DNA of 41,254 nt, from the IMG/VR virus record IMGVR_UViG_3300045283_000142, positions 1-41,254 of that record. One strand, 5' to 3'. Position numbers and translations under genes: made by a program. Positions 31,196-38,172 of this stretch are shown one piece after another; the first letter of the stretch is position 1, and every line of letters begins with the position of its first letter. The stretch is from a virus. The notes below the pieces were generated by a model. That model was given only the letters and a program-made list of their open reading frames with translations, did not search any database and was not told the DNA's origin.

Positions 31196-31785
31196 TACTT
31201 CACCACTAGCGGCAACGAAGTCTGACGAATCAGCGCACAGCCGAAATCCGTGAGCACCCGCACCCCGAGGCTATGACTGCCCACCGCTGGCTGCATGAAC
31301 CACATCCCGCTGAAGGCCGCAAGGTCTGAGCCCTTCCCGACCACCGCATCCGCCCCGTCAATCTGCACCGCGACTTCGACCACCTTGTCCGGACCGCCAA
31401 GTTGATAGTTCAGAAAGGACCGCGAGCCAGGGCGCCCAGTCGTCAGCGTCGGCGACGTGGGGAAGATAGCTGGGGCGTGAGCGCCCAACGGAGGGGCGCA
31501 GGGGTCGTTCTGAGGGGCTATCGTGAACGCCACCGATGTAGAGGGTGGGCTGACGCCCAGCGCGTTGTAGGCCAGCACAGACGCCACATGGTCGCCCGGC
31601 GGGAAGGTGCCGCTGAACGTGGTCACATTGCCGACGTCACTGATGGTGCTGTCCACGACGAATCGATAGCCCTGCACGGCGTCGGTGGCGGGGTTGGCAT
31701 CCCATGCGAAATTCACGACTTTCTGCGCCTGCACCGGCGCGACGAGCAGAAGGGCGATGATGCCTGCTTCAATGACGAGGCGCAT
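31195..31785 (-). CDS. Secreted fibronectin/Ig-like protein
   Basis: A 196-residue protein. The ATG at 31785 is chosen because GAAGA precedes it and the longer frame would start with TTG. Residues 1-20 are a signal peptide (cleavage likely after VQA). The mature N-terminal domain is fibronectin III-like: 'VNFAWDANPATDAVQGYRFV' and 'GDHVASVLAYNALGVSPPS'. The second domain contains 'SGMWFMQPAVGSHSLGVRVL', similar in style to the secreted Ig-like protein at 1166-1765. Two Cys could form a disulfide. A periplasmic or surface role in superinfection exclusion or adhesion is possible. Confidence 0.7.
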   Translation of the reverse strand: MRLVIEAGIIALLLVAPVQAQKVVNFAWDANPATDAVQGYRFVVDSTISDVGNVTTFSGTFPPGDHVASVLAYNALGVSPPSTSVAFTIAPQNDPCAPPLGAHAPAIFPTSPTLTTGRPGSRSFLNYQLGGPDKVVEVAVQIDGADAVVGKGSDLAAFSGMWFMQPAVGSHSLGVRVLTDFGCALIRQTSLPLVVK

Positions 31786-32029
31786 GGGCGTCTTCGAAGC
31801 GGCGGAGTGTCTCAAGGTGTTCCGTGCAAGGCGGTGTTTTCACTTCGTCGTTGTGATAGACCACGCTCACCGTTTCGCGGTAGAGGCCGTGGTCGAGCCG
31901 TTTGATGATGCGCTTCGCTTCCCGTTTCGCACCCCACAGCGTCCACCGACACGTGAGTGGTTGACCATTCACATAGATGAAATAATTGCCACCCGGATCT
32001 TGGCGAATTTCAACTTCCTTGTGAACCAT
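31769..32029 (-). CDS. Small hypothetical protein
   Basis: An 86-residue protein starting at the ATG that forms TGATG with the lipoprotein stop. It reads like a compact beta-rich domain ('VEIRQDPGGNYFIYVNGQPL') followed by a basic helix ('WGAKREAKRIIKRLDHGLYR'). I recognise no family with certainty. It overlaps the secreted gene downstream by 17 nt. Confidence 0.6.
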   Translation of the reverse strand: MVHKEVEIRQDPGGNYFIYVNGQPLTCRWTLWGAKREAKRIIKRLDHGLYRETVSVVYHNDEVKTPPCTEHLETLRRFEDAHAPRH

Positions 32030-32349
32030 CAGAGCACCGCGATGGCCGCATCCAGATACGGCCGAATCCGAGAATCCGCCGGCAACAGCGCCTCTTCCTT
32101 GATAATCACGGCCTTCGCTGCCCCTTGCCAGCCGCTCTGCAGCCCAATCACCAGCGCCGTCGCATCGTTCAGGATGCGATACACCACAAGGCACGCCGTG
32201 CCGTCCAGCCACTCCGAATAGCAGGCGAGGTCAATGCCATAGAGCGTGTCGGCAATGATGGTCAGCACCTGGGGCTGCGTGAGTTGTTTCGGGAGGCGGC
32301 AGGCACTGAGGCTCAACGCGAGCGTGAGGACGAGGGCATATCTGTTCAT
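32029..32349 (-). CDS. Small lipoprotein, possible outer-membrane spanin
   Basis: A 106-residue protein with a lipoprotein signal peptide: MNRY, a hydrophobic core and a lipobox LSAC with the acylated Cys at residue 17. The mature 90 residues are hydrophobic and helical ('ILNDATALVIGLQSGWQGAA'). Outer-membrane spanins are short lipoproteins, but this lacks their usual Pro-rich body, so the assignment is uncertain. It lies directly after the 30-residue membrane peptide. Confidence 0.65.
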   Translation of the reverse strand: MNRYALVLTLALSLSACRLPKQLTQPQVLTIIADTLYGIDLACYSEWLDGTACLVVYRILNDATALVIGLQSGWQGAAKAVIIKEEALLPADSRIRPYLDAAIAVL

Positions 32350-32352
32350 GGA

Positions 32353-32445
32353 TTAGTGTGCGTGAAAAAGAAACCACCCCACGAAAATACCAAGGCCGAA
32401 AATCGTCAAACACCGGAGTTTTTGAATCAATACGGATCTGGTCAT
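32353..32445 (-). CDS. 30-residue single-membrane-helix peptide
   Basis: A very short frame whose ATG forms an ATGA overlap with the preceding stop and ends three bases before the lipoprotein ATG. Its protein is a basic head (MTRSVLIQKLR) and one membrane helix (about 12-27, LTIFGLGIFVGWFLF). The precise fit between two coupled genes supports expression. It could be a lysis-associated membrane peptide, for example a pinholin- or antiholin-like toxin. Confidence 0.55.
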   Translation of the reverse strand: MTRSVLIQKLRCLTIFGLGIFVGWFLFHAH

Positions 32446-32606
32446 ACGCCCTTCTTAACGGTGACCGTGGTGTCGTTGGGGCAGTCGATGTCGTCGCCTG
32501 GCTCGAGTGGCTCGGTGCCAGTCCACTTATACCAGTGGCCGCACTCCAGAATCAGCCACCAGCCGCGGCCCTCGGCCACTTTGCACGTTGCGAGAATCTC
32601 ACTCAT
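32442..32606 (-). CDS. 54-residue Cys/Trp protein
   Basis: A small frame linked by ATGA overlaps on both sides. The sequence has three Cys (8, 22, 42) and an aromatic 'RGWWLILECGHWYKWTG' core (about 14-30), then 'PGDDIDCPND'. The spacing suggests a folded, metal- or disulfide-stabilised mini-protein. Function unknown. Confidence 0.6.
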   Translation of the reverse strand: MSEILATCKVAEGRGWWLILECGHWYKWTGTEPLEPGDDIDCPNDTTVTVKKGV

Positions 32607-32869
32607 ACGATGGGCTCTGTTTCAAGCTGACGAATGGGGGCGCCTTCACTGAATCCGACTGCATCGAACGACTCGCTATGCACGAGTAGCAGTAATTCGC
32701 CGTCGTTATCGATCTTGCGCAAGGTCGCATCGACGGGAAACGTGGTGGACAATCGCGCCCGCCCGCGCAACACGTCAAACAGGGAAGCCCTGTCGAGCAC
32801 GTAGATCACGCACTGGTCGACCGTGCTGCCCGTGCCGCGCTTCACCGCGTCTGCCCCTACCCAAGCCAT
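32603..32869 (-). CDS. Small hypothetical protein after the terminase
   Basis: An 88-residue protein with a strong GGAGGG site about five bases before the ATG; it overlaps the terminase stop by 13 nt. It reads as a beta-strand and helix mix ('VDQCVIYVLDRASLFDVLRG', then 'DNDGELLLLVHSE'). No family recognised. Confidence 0.6.
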   Translation of the reverse strand: MAWVGADAVKRGTGSTVDQCVIYVLDRASLFDVLRGRARLSTTFPVDATLRKIDNDGELLLLVHSESFDAVGFSEGAPIRQLETEPIV

Positions 32870-34350
32870 GACTGCCCTCCAGCCATCCCCACGCGCATTT
32901 TGGGCGCTATGATAACAGGTTTCGCTTTCACCACTTGCGCGAATGTCAGCGCCAGCGCATCCCCTTCGTCTGGACTGGGCACGTCCCGCGCCTTCATTTC
33001 CTTCTTGCTCTCGAGCCAGACGCGCTGCCGCAAGTCTTCGCGCAGCCCTGGCGCCGTCAGGTCGTTCTCCAGCCGTGCCGAGGTGTCAATCGCCCCGGTC
33101 AGCAGCCAATCCTTCATCTGTCCCCACATGAAGTCGCGCATGTAGCGGTATTTCTGGTCAGGGCTGTCCGCGCCGAAGTTCACTTCGGTGATGTTTCGGT
33201 GTCCAAGGCTGCGCAAGCGCGTTCCCACAGATCCAGCAATTCCCGCGGAGTCCAGAAACAACATGGCGACATGTTGCCCTCCATACGAGCTAGCGAGCAC
33301 ATCCGCGAGACGATTGGTAAGGACAGAGGGATCGCGTGTGAGCTCGCCTGGGATGCGAATAGCGGGAATACTTCGCCCGTCCCGTCCCCTTCGAAAGCGG
33401 ATGACGTTGCTGTCGGCACCTCCCCAGGCGAGGTCGCATCCGGCCACGAGTGGCTCGTCATCGAGTTCTTGCACAATTCGTTTTTGGGCATCTCTAACCC
33501 TTCCTTGGTCAATAAACTGCGCATCCTCCGCATTCGGCGGAATCCCCCGCACGCGCACCCGGAACCGATCTGAATCCTCGCCCCAGGCCTCGCGCTGTTC
33601 TTCAATCAGCGCCTTATTTGGGAACTGACACGTCCGCGCATCAATCACCCACGTCTTCCAGTGCTTCCCATCGCCGCCAAACACGATGTCGTGAAATGAG
33701 CCACGGCGCCGCGTCGGATTGCCAAACAAGAATTGCATCGGCTCGCCGTCCGTCAGCCCGCCTTCCTGCACTTCGTGGATGATTTCCGGCACGTTCGAAT
33801 CTTCATCATTGACGTAGAAGCTGGTCGACGCCGCATTGTGCTGGCCGGCGAACGATTCGCTATTGTCTGGGTCGCACGTCTGCGGGCTGCACTTCCACTG
33901 CTCCCGGAAGCCCTTGCGATACATGATGCTCGTATTGATGTCGAACCAGTGCGCCGTGATCGCCCGCTTCGCCCAGGTCGTGATACTGGGCCACGTCTTG
34001 TCCTGCAGCTGCGGCCCGGTGTTGGCCGTGATGACGCCCTTGGCGTTGCGCCGGGTCGACATGATGAACGACACCAGCATGCCTGTCAGGGCGCCTTTGC
34101 CGATGCCATGACCAGAACTCACAGCGGCTCTGATGGGCAGGACAGGATCGACGCCGTTGAAGTCTCTGAGCTTGATTTCGTGGCCGAGCCACTCGAGGAA
34201 CTCGCACTGCCAGGTGTCAGGCTCTGTGTAGGGCTCAAGCGGGCCGGGTTCGCCCCATTCGAACGCGCCGCGCACCCAGGCGAGCGGGTCGTTGTAGAGT
34301 TCGCCGCACCATTGGTGCAGTTCGTCTTCCGCGTTGCGGGCGGGAATCAT
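32857..34350 (-). CDS. terL: Terminase large subunit (ATPase-nuclease)
   Basis: A 497-residue protein. The ATG at 34350 overlaps the preceding 43-residue frame by ATGA, so I prefer it to the GTG at 34416. Motor domain: Walker A-type 'SGHGIGKG' (about 79-86), in which the usual Ser/Thr after Lys is Gly, and a Walker B-like 'FYVNDED' (about 178-184) followed by 'GNPTRRRGSF'. The RNase H-like nuclease has candidate acidic residues in 'GCDLAWGGADSNVI' (D306), 'MLFLDSAG' (D367) and 'DEGDALALTF' (about 464). The enzyme packages DNA through the portal. It follows the small-subunit gene. Confidence 0.9.
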   Translation of the reverse strand: MIPARNAEDELHQWCGELYNDPLAWVRGAFEWGEPGPLEPYTEPDTWQCEFLEWLGHEIKLRDFNGVDPVLPIRAAVSSGHGIGKGALTGMLVSFIMSTRRNAKGVITANTGPQLQDKTWPSITTWAKRAITAHWFDINTSIMYRKGFREQWKCSPQTCDPDNSESFAGQHNAASTSFYVNDEDSNVPEIIHEVQEGGLTDGEPMQFLFGNPTRRRGSFHDIVFGGDGKHWKTWVIDARTCQFPNKALIEEQREAWGEDSDRFRVRVRGIPPNAEDAQFIDQGRVRDAQKRIVQELDDEPLVAGCDLAWGGADSNVIRFRRGRDGRSIPAIRIPGELTRDPSVLTNRLADVLASSYGGQHVAMLFLDSAGIAGSVGTRLRSLGHRNITEVNFGADSPDQKYRYMRDFMWGQMKDWLLTGAIDTSARLENDLTAPGLREDLRQRVWLESKKEMKARDVPSPDEGDALALTFAQVVKAKPVIIAPKMRVGMAGGQSWLG

Positions 34351-34478
34351 GCAGGCGACTTGCGGAATTTGCGGAACAGCCAGTCGTAGATCGGACAGGT
34401 CGGCGCCCCTGAGCACAGATGCGGGAAGGAGCGGAACACGCCGAAGATGAAGTGGCCGTCCACGAAGGCGCGTCCCAT
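34347..34478 (-). CDS. 43-residue hypothetical protein before terL
   Basis: A short frame starting one base after the stop of the two-helix membrane gene and ending in an ATGA overlap with terL. Sequence highlights are 'GRAFVDGHFIFGVFRSF' then 'CSGAPTCPIYDWLF' and a basic end. The two Cys are seven residues apart. Tight packing on both sides argues for translation and it moves the likely terL start to 34350. Function unknown. Confidence 0.5.
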   Translation of the reverse strand: MGRAFVDGHFIFGVFRSFPHLCSGAPTCPIYDWLFRKFRKSPA

Positions 34479-34479
34479 C

Positions 34480-34674
34480 TCAGCGTAATCTCGGCACCGC
34501 AGGATCGACAATCCCAAAGGCCCGCATCAGCACCAGCACCACAATCAGCACTACGACGACCCAGATGATGTTGTCGATGATGGACGGATGACCAGGCGCG
34601 AGTTGGCCGAGCACCCAGATGGCGAGCCAGCCGAGGAGCACGACCACGACGACGTAGATCAGCAATTCAATCAC
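34480..34674 (-). CDS. Small two-helix membrane protein
   Basis: A 64-residue protein whose GTG start follows an AGAGG site six bases upstream and overlaps the terminase small-subunit stop by 8 nt. Two very hydrophobic segments (about 3-23, rich in Val, and about 33-52) are joined by a short polar turn with Pro and His. The layout resembles small phage holins and some superinfection-immunity membrane proteins. Location near terminase rather than a lysin makes the holin assignment tentative. Confidence 0.6.
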   Translation of the reverse strand: MIELLIYVVVVVLLGWLAIWVLGQLAPGHPSIIDNIIWVVVVLIVVLVLMRAFGIVDPAVPRLR

Positions 34675-35119
34675 TGGTGTCCTCTTTCTTCCGTGACCGC
34701 AGCTTCGCCATGTCCAACTTCGACAGCATCTCCTCGCTCGTCGTCACCTCGAGCTTGTCTTTAAGCCAGCCGTTCGCTCGAGCGCCTAACTCCAGCGCCC
34801 GCGTCTTGTCCCACAATTTGATTTCAATCGTGGTGTCCTGCGCATCATCGCCTGGCTGCAAGTTCTCGGTGCGCACCTTCACCGACGCAATCGCTTTCTG
34901 AATGCGTTCCGGCATCGCGCGCAATTCGCGCAGCGTGAAACTGCGCTTGTTGCCATGCACGGCTTCGAAGGCATCAATCAGGTTGGAATGGGCGAGGTAG
35001 CGCACTTCCTGATCCCAGTCTTCGCGCGTGATGCGATTCTTCGAGCCTTTGGTCCGGCCATGCCCAGGGCCGTTGACCAATTTGCCCTTATTTGGGGGAT
35101 TCGGATTACCGCGAGGCAT
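34667..35119 (-). CDS. Terminase small subunit-like protein
   Basis: A 150-residue protein. The N-terminus is a basic, Gly/Pro-rich DNA-contacting arm ('NPPNKGKLVNGPGHGRTKGS', about 8-27). The C-terminus has 'LWDKTRALELGARANGWLKD' (about 101-120), typical of small terminase family proteins. It lies immediately upstream of terL with two small genes between. It would recognise the packaging site; the GGAACC dyad just before it is a candidate. Confidence 0.8.
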   Translation of the reverse strand: MPRGNPNPPNKGKLVNGPGHGRTKGSKNRITREDWDQEVRYLAHSNLIDAFEAVHGNKRSFTLRELRAMPERIQKAIASVKVRTENLQPGDDAQDTTIEIKLWDKTRALELGARANGWLKDKLEVTTSEEMLSKLDMAKLRSRKKEDTSD

Positions 35120-35199
35120 TTACGATTCTTTCCACGGTTCTCGTCAAGGATTGTGCCATAGCGGTCAAGAGCGAGAAGAGGCGTTGATGGGTGCCATGT

Positions 35200-35410
35200 G
35201 GGAACCGGGAACCGTGAGGCCTCTGCATAATGTATAGCCTGAATGCATATTGACCTCGCAAGATTGATTTGGTTCCTTCGGTTCCCCATGTATATGGGAA
35301 CCGCGGAACGGAACCGGATGCTGAGGAATATGCATTAAAACACGATCTGGTCTTGATTCGGTTCCAAAACCTCGTGGGAACCGCTAGGAACCACTGGAAC
35401 CGCAGGAACC
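35200..35410. repeat. GGAACC/GGTTCC repeat cluster, candidate replication origin or pac site
   Basis: Eleven copies of the hexamer occur in about 210 bp: GGAACC at 35201, 35208, 35297, 35310, 35377, 35387, 35396 and 35405, and GGTTCC at 35271, 35280 and 35360. The last four GGAACC copies are spaced 9-10 bases apart, like iterons, and lie inside the repA 3' end; the others are in the 215-base gap before the terminase small gene. Apart from this and the dyad 35242-35336, the gap holds only weak promoter-like sequence. Iteron-type repeats beside a RepA-like gene suggest an origin; location next to terminase also allows a pac site. Confidence 0.6.
35242..35336. repeat. Large imperfect dyad centred near 35290
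   Basis: The outer arms are a perfect 10-bp inverted repeat: AATGCATATT (35242-35251) and AATATGCATT (35327-35336). Inside them GGTTCC at 35271 and 35280 face GGAACC at 35297 and 35310, and CGGTTCCCCAT (35279-35289) faces ATGGGAACCG (35294-35303, one base shorter). The right arm abuts the repA stop codon (35335-35337). The flank 35225-35270 is AT-rich for this genome, which fits a DNA-unwinding or protein-binding site. Confidence 0.65.
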
Positions 35411-36459
35411 GAATAGACGTATGGGCTGTGCTTCGTGCCTGAGCCTACACAAGATATGGTGCCTTCGGTCACAAGTTGGCGGATGCCGCGGAGCAGGGTC
35501 TGCTTGCGGCCTTCGACCAACTCGAGCCATTGGGAACTAGTGAGACGCACTTCAGGGGCGTTCGCAAGCGCCTTATAGAGCGTGTCCATCACCGCGCGCA
35601 TCTCGGCCTGTTCGCGCATGTCACCGAGCAGCACACGGCCATCATCAGTCAGTCGAATCACGCGCTCCTCCAAATCTGGGCCGATACGTTGACGGGTGGT
35701 GAGGGTGCGGAAGCCACGAAGTTTAGTCAGGATGAGCGTGTTATCCACGCTGCCGCTGATGGCCGTGGAGCCCAGGACGCTATCGAGTGGGTCACGGTCG
35801 GTCGCTTTCCCAGCATGGTGGATGAGCAGCAGCGCAGCGCCGCTTTCCCGCGCGCATTGAATCACCGGGTCGAAGGCTTTCGTGACCTCGGCGTAATCGT
35901 CCATGGATTTGACTTGCAGGAGGCGCTGAAGGGTATCCACGATGATCAGCGCTGGCTTCTGCTCGCCGGCCATTTGCATCATCGCTTTCATCAGCCCAGG
36001 CTTGGCCGGGCCGATATACATCTGGAGCCGCTTGCCTTCTTCCTCGGTGAGATGGAATTGGCGGAAATGGGAGAGATGGTCGGCCTTGCGTCCTTCCAGG
36101 GCGATATACCAGACGACGCCGAGCTCGCATTGAGAGCCGAGCCAGTCATCGCCGCGGATGATGGACACGGCGAGATGCCGAGCGGCGGTGGTTTTGCCCA
36201 CCTTGGGCTTCGCGACGAGCAGACAGACGCTGCCAGCCGGGATGCGGTCTTCCACGACCCAACGTGTCAGGTCTTCGGGTTCATTCAGCATCAGATCAAT
36301 CCCTGTGAGCACGAAGGCGGGAGCCACCGGCTTGCCATTGGTCTTGTGTAGCACCTCGCCAGGGGCTGGAGGAGGGGCGTTCGCGTCGAGTCCGTCTAAG
36401 GCGTCGAAGTCTTCTCGGCGCACTATTGCGCCTGAGCGATCTGAGCCAGCATGGGGCAC
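35335..36459 (-). CDS. RepA-like hexameric helicase/AAA ATPase
   Basis: A 374-residue protein if started at the GTG at 36459; a later GTG at 36423 is the alternative. RecA/RepA-like core: Walker A 'AKPKVGKTTAARHL' (83-96), 'LGVVWYIALEG' (113-123), Walker B 'PALIIVDTLQRL' (169-180), and the 'GAALLLIHHAGKATDRDPLD' (207-226) segment typical of RepA-type AAA_25 helicases. The C-terminal 90 residues form a winged-helix-like part ending in a 'VPAVPVVP' tail that overlaps the GGAACC repeats. It likely loads replication at the adjacent repeats. The phage lacks its own polymerase, so host replication enzymes would be recruited. Confidence 0.8.
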   Translation of the reverse strand: MPHAGSDRSGAIVRREDFDALDGLDANAPPPAPGEVLHKTNGKPVAPAFVLTGIDLMLNEPEDLTRWVVEDRIPAGSVCLLVAKPKVGKTTAARHLAVSIIRGDDWLGSQCELGVVWYIALEGRKADHLSHFRQFHLTEEEGKRLQMYIGPAKPGLMKAMMQMAGEQKPALIIVDTLQRLLQVKSMDDYAEVTKAFDPVIQCARESGAALLLIHHAGKATDRDPLDSVLGSTAISGSVDNTLILTKLRGFRTLTTRQRIGPDLEERVIRLTDDGRVLLGDMREQAEMRAVMDTLYKALANAPEVRLTSSQWLELVEGRKQTLLRGIRQLVTEGTISCVGSGTKHSPYVYSVPAVPVVPSGSHEVLEPNQDQIVF

Positions 36460-36462
36460 TCC

Positions 36463-36558
36463 TCACTGAGTTGAAAGAGAGTCGGGCCACACCCTGAGTG
36501 AGCAGAGCGTGCGCATCGCTGCGAGAACCGGCCAGTCCCGCCCGACGGATTGCAGCAT
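36463..36558 (-). CDS. Possible 31-residue leader frame before repA
   Basis: A short open frame in the 137-base gap upstream of repA, in the same frame as repA and separated by one TGA. It has a weak AAGG before its ATG. A second mini-frame of nine codons starts with a good GAGGAG and ends TAGTG on the alternative repA GTG at 36423. Either could couple translation of repA. No function is assigned; this may be noise. Confidence 0.25.
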   Translation of the reverse strand: MLQSVGRDWPVLAAMRTLCSLRVWPDSLSTQ

Positions 36559-36596
36559 ACCTTACGCCTCTATGCTGTCGTGATACAAGGCCACTA

Positions 36597-36953
36597 TTAC
36601 AAGGGTTCCAGCGTCTTGAAAAACGTCTCGAGGAACGCGATGGCGGCGCCGCTTTTCACCATCGTCCCAGTAAATCGGAATACAAACCACCCCGCGGCGT
36701 TGAGCAGGTTGGCCTTCTCGCAGTCGCTCGCCATGCCGCCCGCGCGATTGTGACGGCCCTGCAGCATCTCGCCGCCATCGACCTCGCAGCACACCTTCAG
36801 CGTCGGCCAGGCGAGGTCTGAGCGGAAGAGGCGCCCTTCCACACCGCGGTGCTCGCGCACCGGCTCCGGCAGCCGCAGGGCGCGAATCTGCAACGCAAGC
36901 AAATCTGCTAAGTCGGTTTTATTCGCGGTGATGTTGGGACGGCGCAGGTTCAT
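36597..36953 (-). CDS. Vsr/DUF559-like PD-(D/E)XK endonuclease
   Basis: A 118-residue protein. The ATG at 36953 is chosen for its ATGA overlap with the methyltransferase gene. It has the nuclease pattern of DUF559/Vsr-like enzymes: 'RLFRSDLAWPTLKVCCEVDG' (about 41-60), with acidic residues D47 and E58-x-D60, then 'GRHNRAGGMASDCEKANLLN' (about 66-85) and 'GWFVFRFT'. The family nicks or cuts DNA; Vsr acts at T:G mismatches made by cytosine methylation. Following a C5 methyltransferase it may repair or restrict, or act as a general junction-cleaving nuclease. Confidence 0.78.
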   Translation of the reverse strand: MNLRRPNITANKTDLADLLALQIRALRLPEPVREHRGVEGRLFRSDLAWPTLKVCCEVDGGEMLQGRHNRAGGMASDCEKANLLNAAGWFVFRFTGTMVKSGAAIAFLETFFKTLEPL

Positions 36954-37939
36954 GGATGCCACGCTTTCGCAATGTGTCGGGCGAGTGCTAAAGGTATTTT
37001 CGCGATGTGCGCGGAGGCGGCTTTTCGGGCGGAACTATGACTGGACGTGCGCGGCTTCTTCCACCCGAAGGCGTTATGATGATCGCGCTCCGCGCCGCCG
37101 TCATCGCCCTTGATGCCATCGTCCTTGAGAGCGTCCTCGTAGTGGACACGCTCAACTAACTTCCGTCCGTCTGGGTTCTGCCCATGTCCGCTCGTCGTGT
37201 TGTGCGCCACGTTGAACAAGGAGCCGCCGTCGTTTTTGATTGCCTTCGCTCGCTGCACACTCGGCTCATGATCAGCGCCATGAAATGACGGGGAAGGCAA
37301 GCCTGTTTGCTCGAAGAAATGAAAATTGCTCGTGCCTTTCTTAACTCTTCGAACAATCGGCATCAGTGCCGGCACATCGCCCCACAGATAGAAACTCCCG
37401 TAGTGCCAGCGAGCGCGCCCGACCCACTTCTGTGCCCCGCAGACATTCTCCACCACCATCGGGATGTGATGCCCTGCCGCCTCTGACGCTTCCCGCTGAA
37501 TCCGAAAGCATGCCTCAAAGAGGCTGTTATCAGGCGGTGGCAATGCCTTGGCCAGTTTCCACGGCATCGCCCGATACGAATACGCCTGGCACGGGGGACT
37601 GGCGACAATCAACGCCGCGCTCTTGAACTGCGAGCCTTGAATCGTCAGCACATCCTGCAGCACAAGTTGCGCGGGATACTCCATCCAACGGCCCGTCAGT
37701 GGGGCTTCTAGCATCGCGCATTGATTGGCGTAGTTGAACGACCGATCGCGCGAGTCGGTCGATGTCGAATTGAAATCCACCTTCTCTCGCTGCACCTTGC
37801 GGCCCGTAGATTCGCCCATGTCACGCTCAGGATACCGATGCCGCTCCACATCAAAGCCCACGACGCGGTAGCCTTCAGCGAGGAGCCCTTCCGTCCAGCC
37901 GCCAAGCCCGCAGAACAGATCGACGGCTAGAGGGCGCAT
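36950..37939 (-). CDS. C5-cytosine DNA methyltransferase
   Basis: A 329-residue protein with the key C5-MTase motifs in order: motif I 'VDLFCGLGGWTEGL' (6-19), motif IV 'ASPPCQAYSY' with the catalytic Cys at 117, motif VI 'VVENVCGAQ' (162-170) and a C-terminal motif X-like 'IPLALARHIAKAW' (315-327). It has an insertion at about 40-75 and a family-typical 'GSFYLWGDVPAL' (181-192). It methylates cytosine in a target sequence that cannot be predicted here, probably to protect phage DNA from restriction or for regulation. It overlaps a Vsr-like nuclease gene by 4 nt. Confidence 0.87.
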   Translation of the reverse strand: MRPLAVDLFCGLGGWTEGLLAEGYRVVGFDVERHRYPERDMGESTGRKVQREKVDFNSTSTDSRDRSFNYANQCAMLEAPLTGRWMEYPAQLVLQDVLTIQGSQFKSAALIVASPPCQAYSYRAMPWKLAKALPPPDNSLFEACFRIQREASEAAGHHIPMVVENVCGAQKWVGRARWHYGSFYLWGDVPALMPIVRRVKKGTSNFHFFEQTGLPSPSFHGADHEPSVQRAKAIKNDGGSLFNVAHNTTSGHGQNPDGRKLVERVHYEDALKDDGIKGDDGGAERDHHNAFGWKKPRTSSHSSARKAASAHIAKIPLALARHIAKAWHP

Positions 37940-38172
37940 TGGGCACTCGTGAAGCGCCGAATCTCGTCTCTCAGCGCCTCGTTGCTCTTGCGCACCTGCG
38001 AGAGCTCCACCAGCCAGCCACGGGCCAGCGTTTCAAACAAGCAGCGGTCGAACGCCAGGTCCGCGAGGATGCTCGACAAGTCGCGCACTGTGGCTTCGAG
38101 ATACTCGTTGCGGTCGAGCAGCTCGGCTTCGCTTTCCGCCAGCGTCTCGATGGTGAGTTGAGTGGCCGTCAT
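37927..38172 (-). CDS. Coiled-coil protein, first gene of the minus block
   Basis: An 81-residue protein starting at the ATG at 38172; a TTG at 38193 exists but would lie inside the promoter. It is helical and charged ('ESEAELLDRNEYLEATVRDL', about 12-31, and 'RKSNEALRDEIRRF'), with a short coiled coil. There is no Shine-Dalgarno; the proposed -10 ends nine bases before the ATG, so the mRNA would be leaderless. Function unknown; a small early regulator is possible. Confidence 0.6.
   Translation of the reverse strand: MTATQLTIETLAESEAELLDRNEYLEATVRDLSSILADLAFDRCLFETLARGWLVELSQVRKSNEALRDEIRRFTSAQCAL

Noticed and set aside
34351-34416. Longer terminase start at GTG 34416
   Set aside because: No ribosome site, and the ATG at 34350 is coupled by ATGA to a small upstream frame.
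35200-35410. CRISPR array
   Set aside because: Repeats are hexamers in both orientations with irregular spacing, not 24-40 bp direct repeats with constant spacers.
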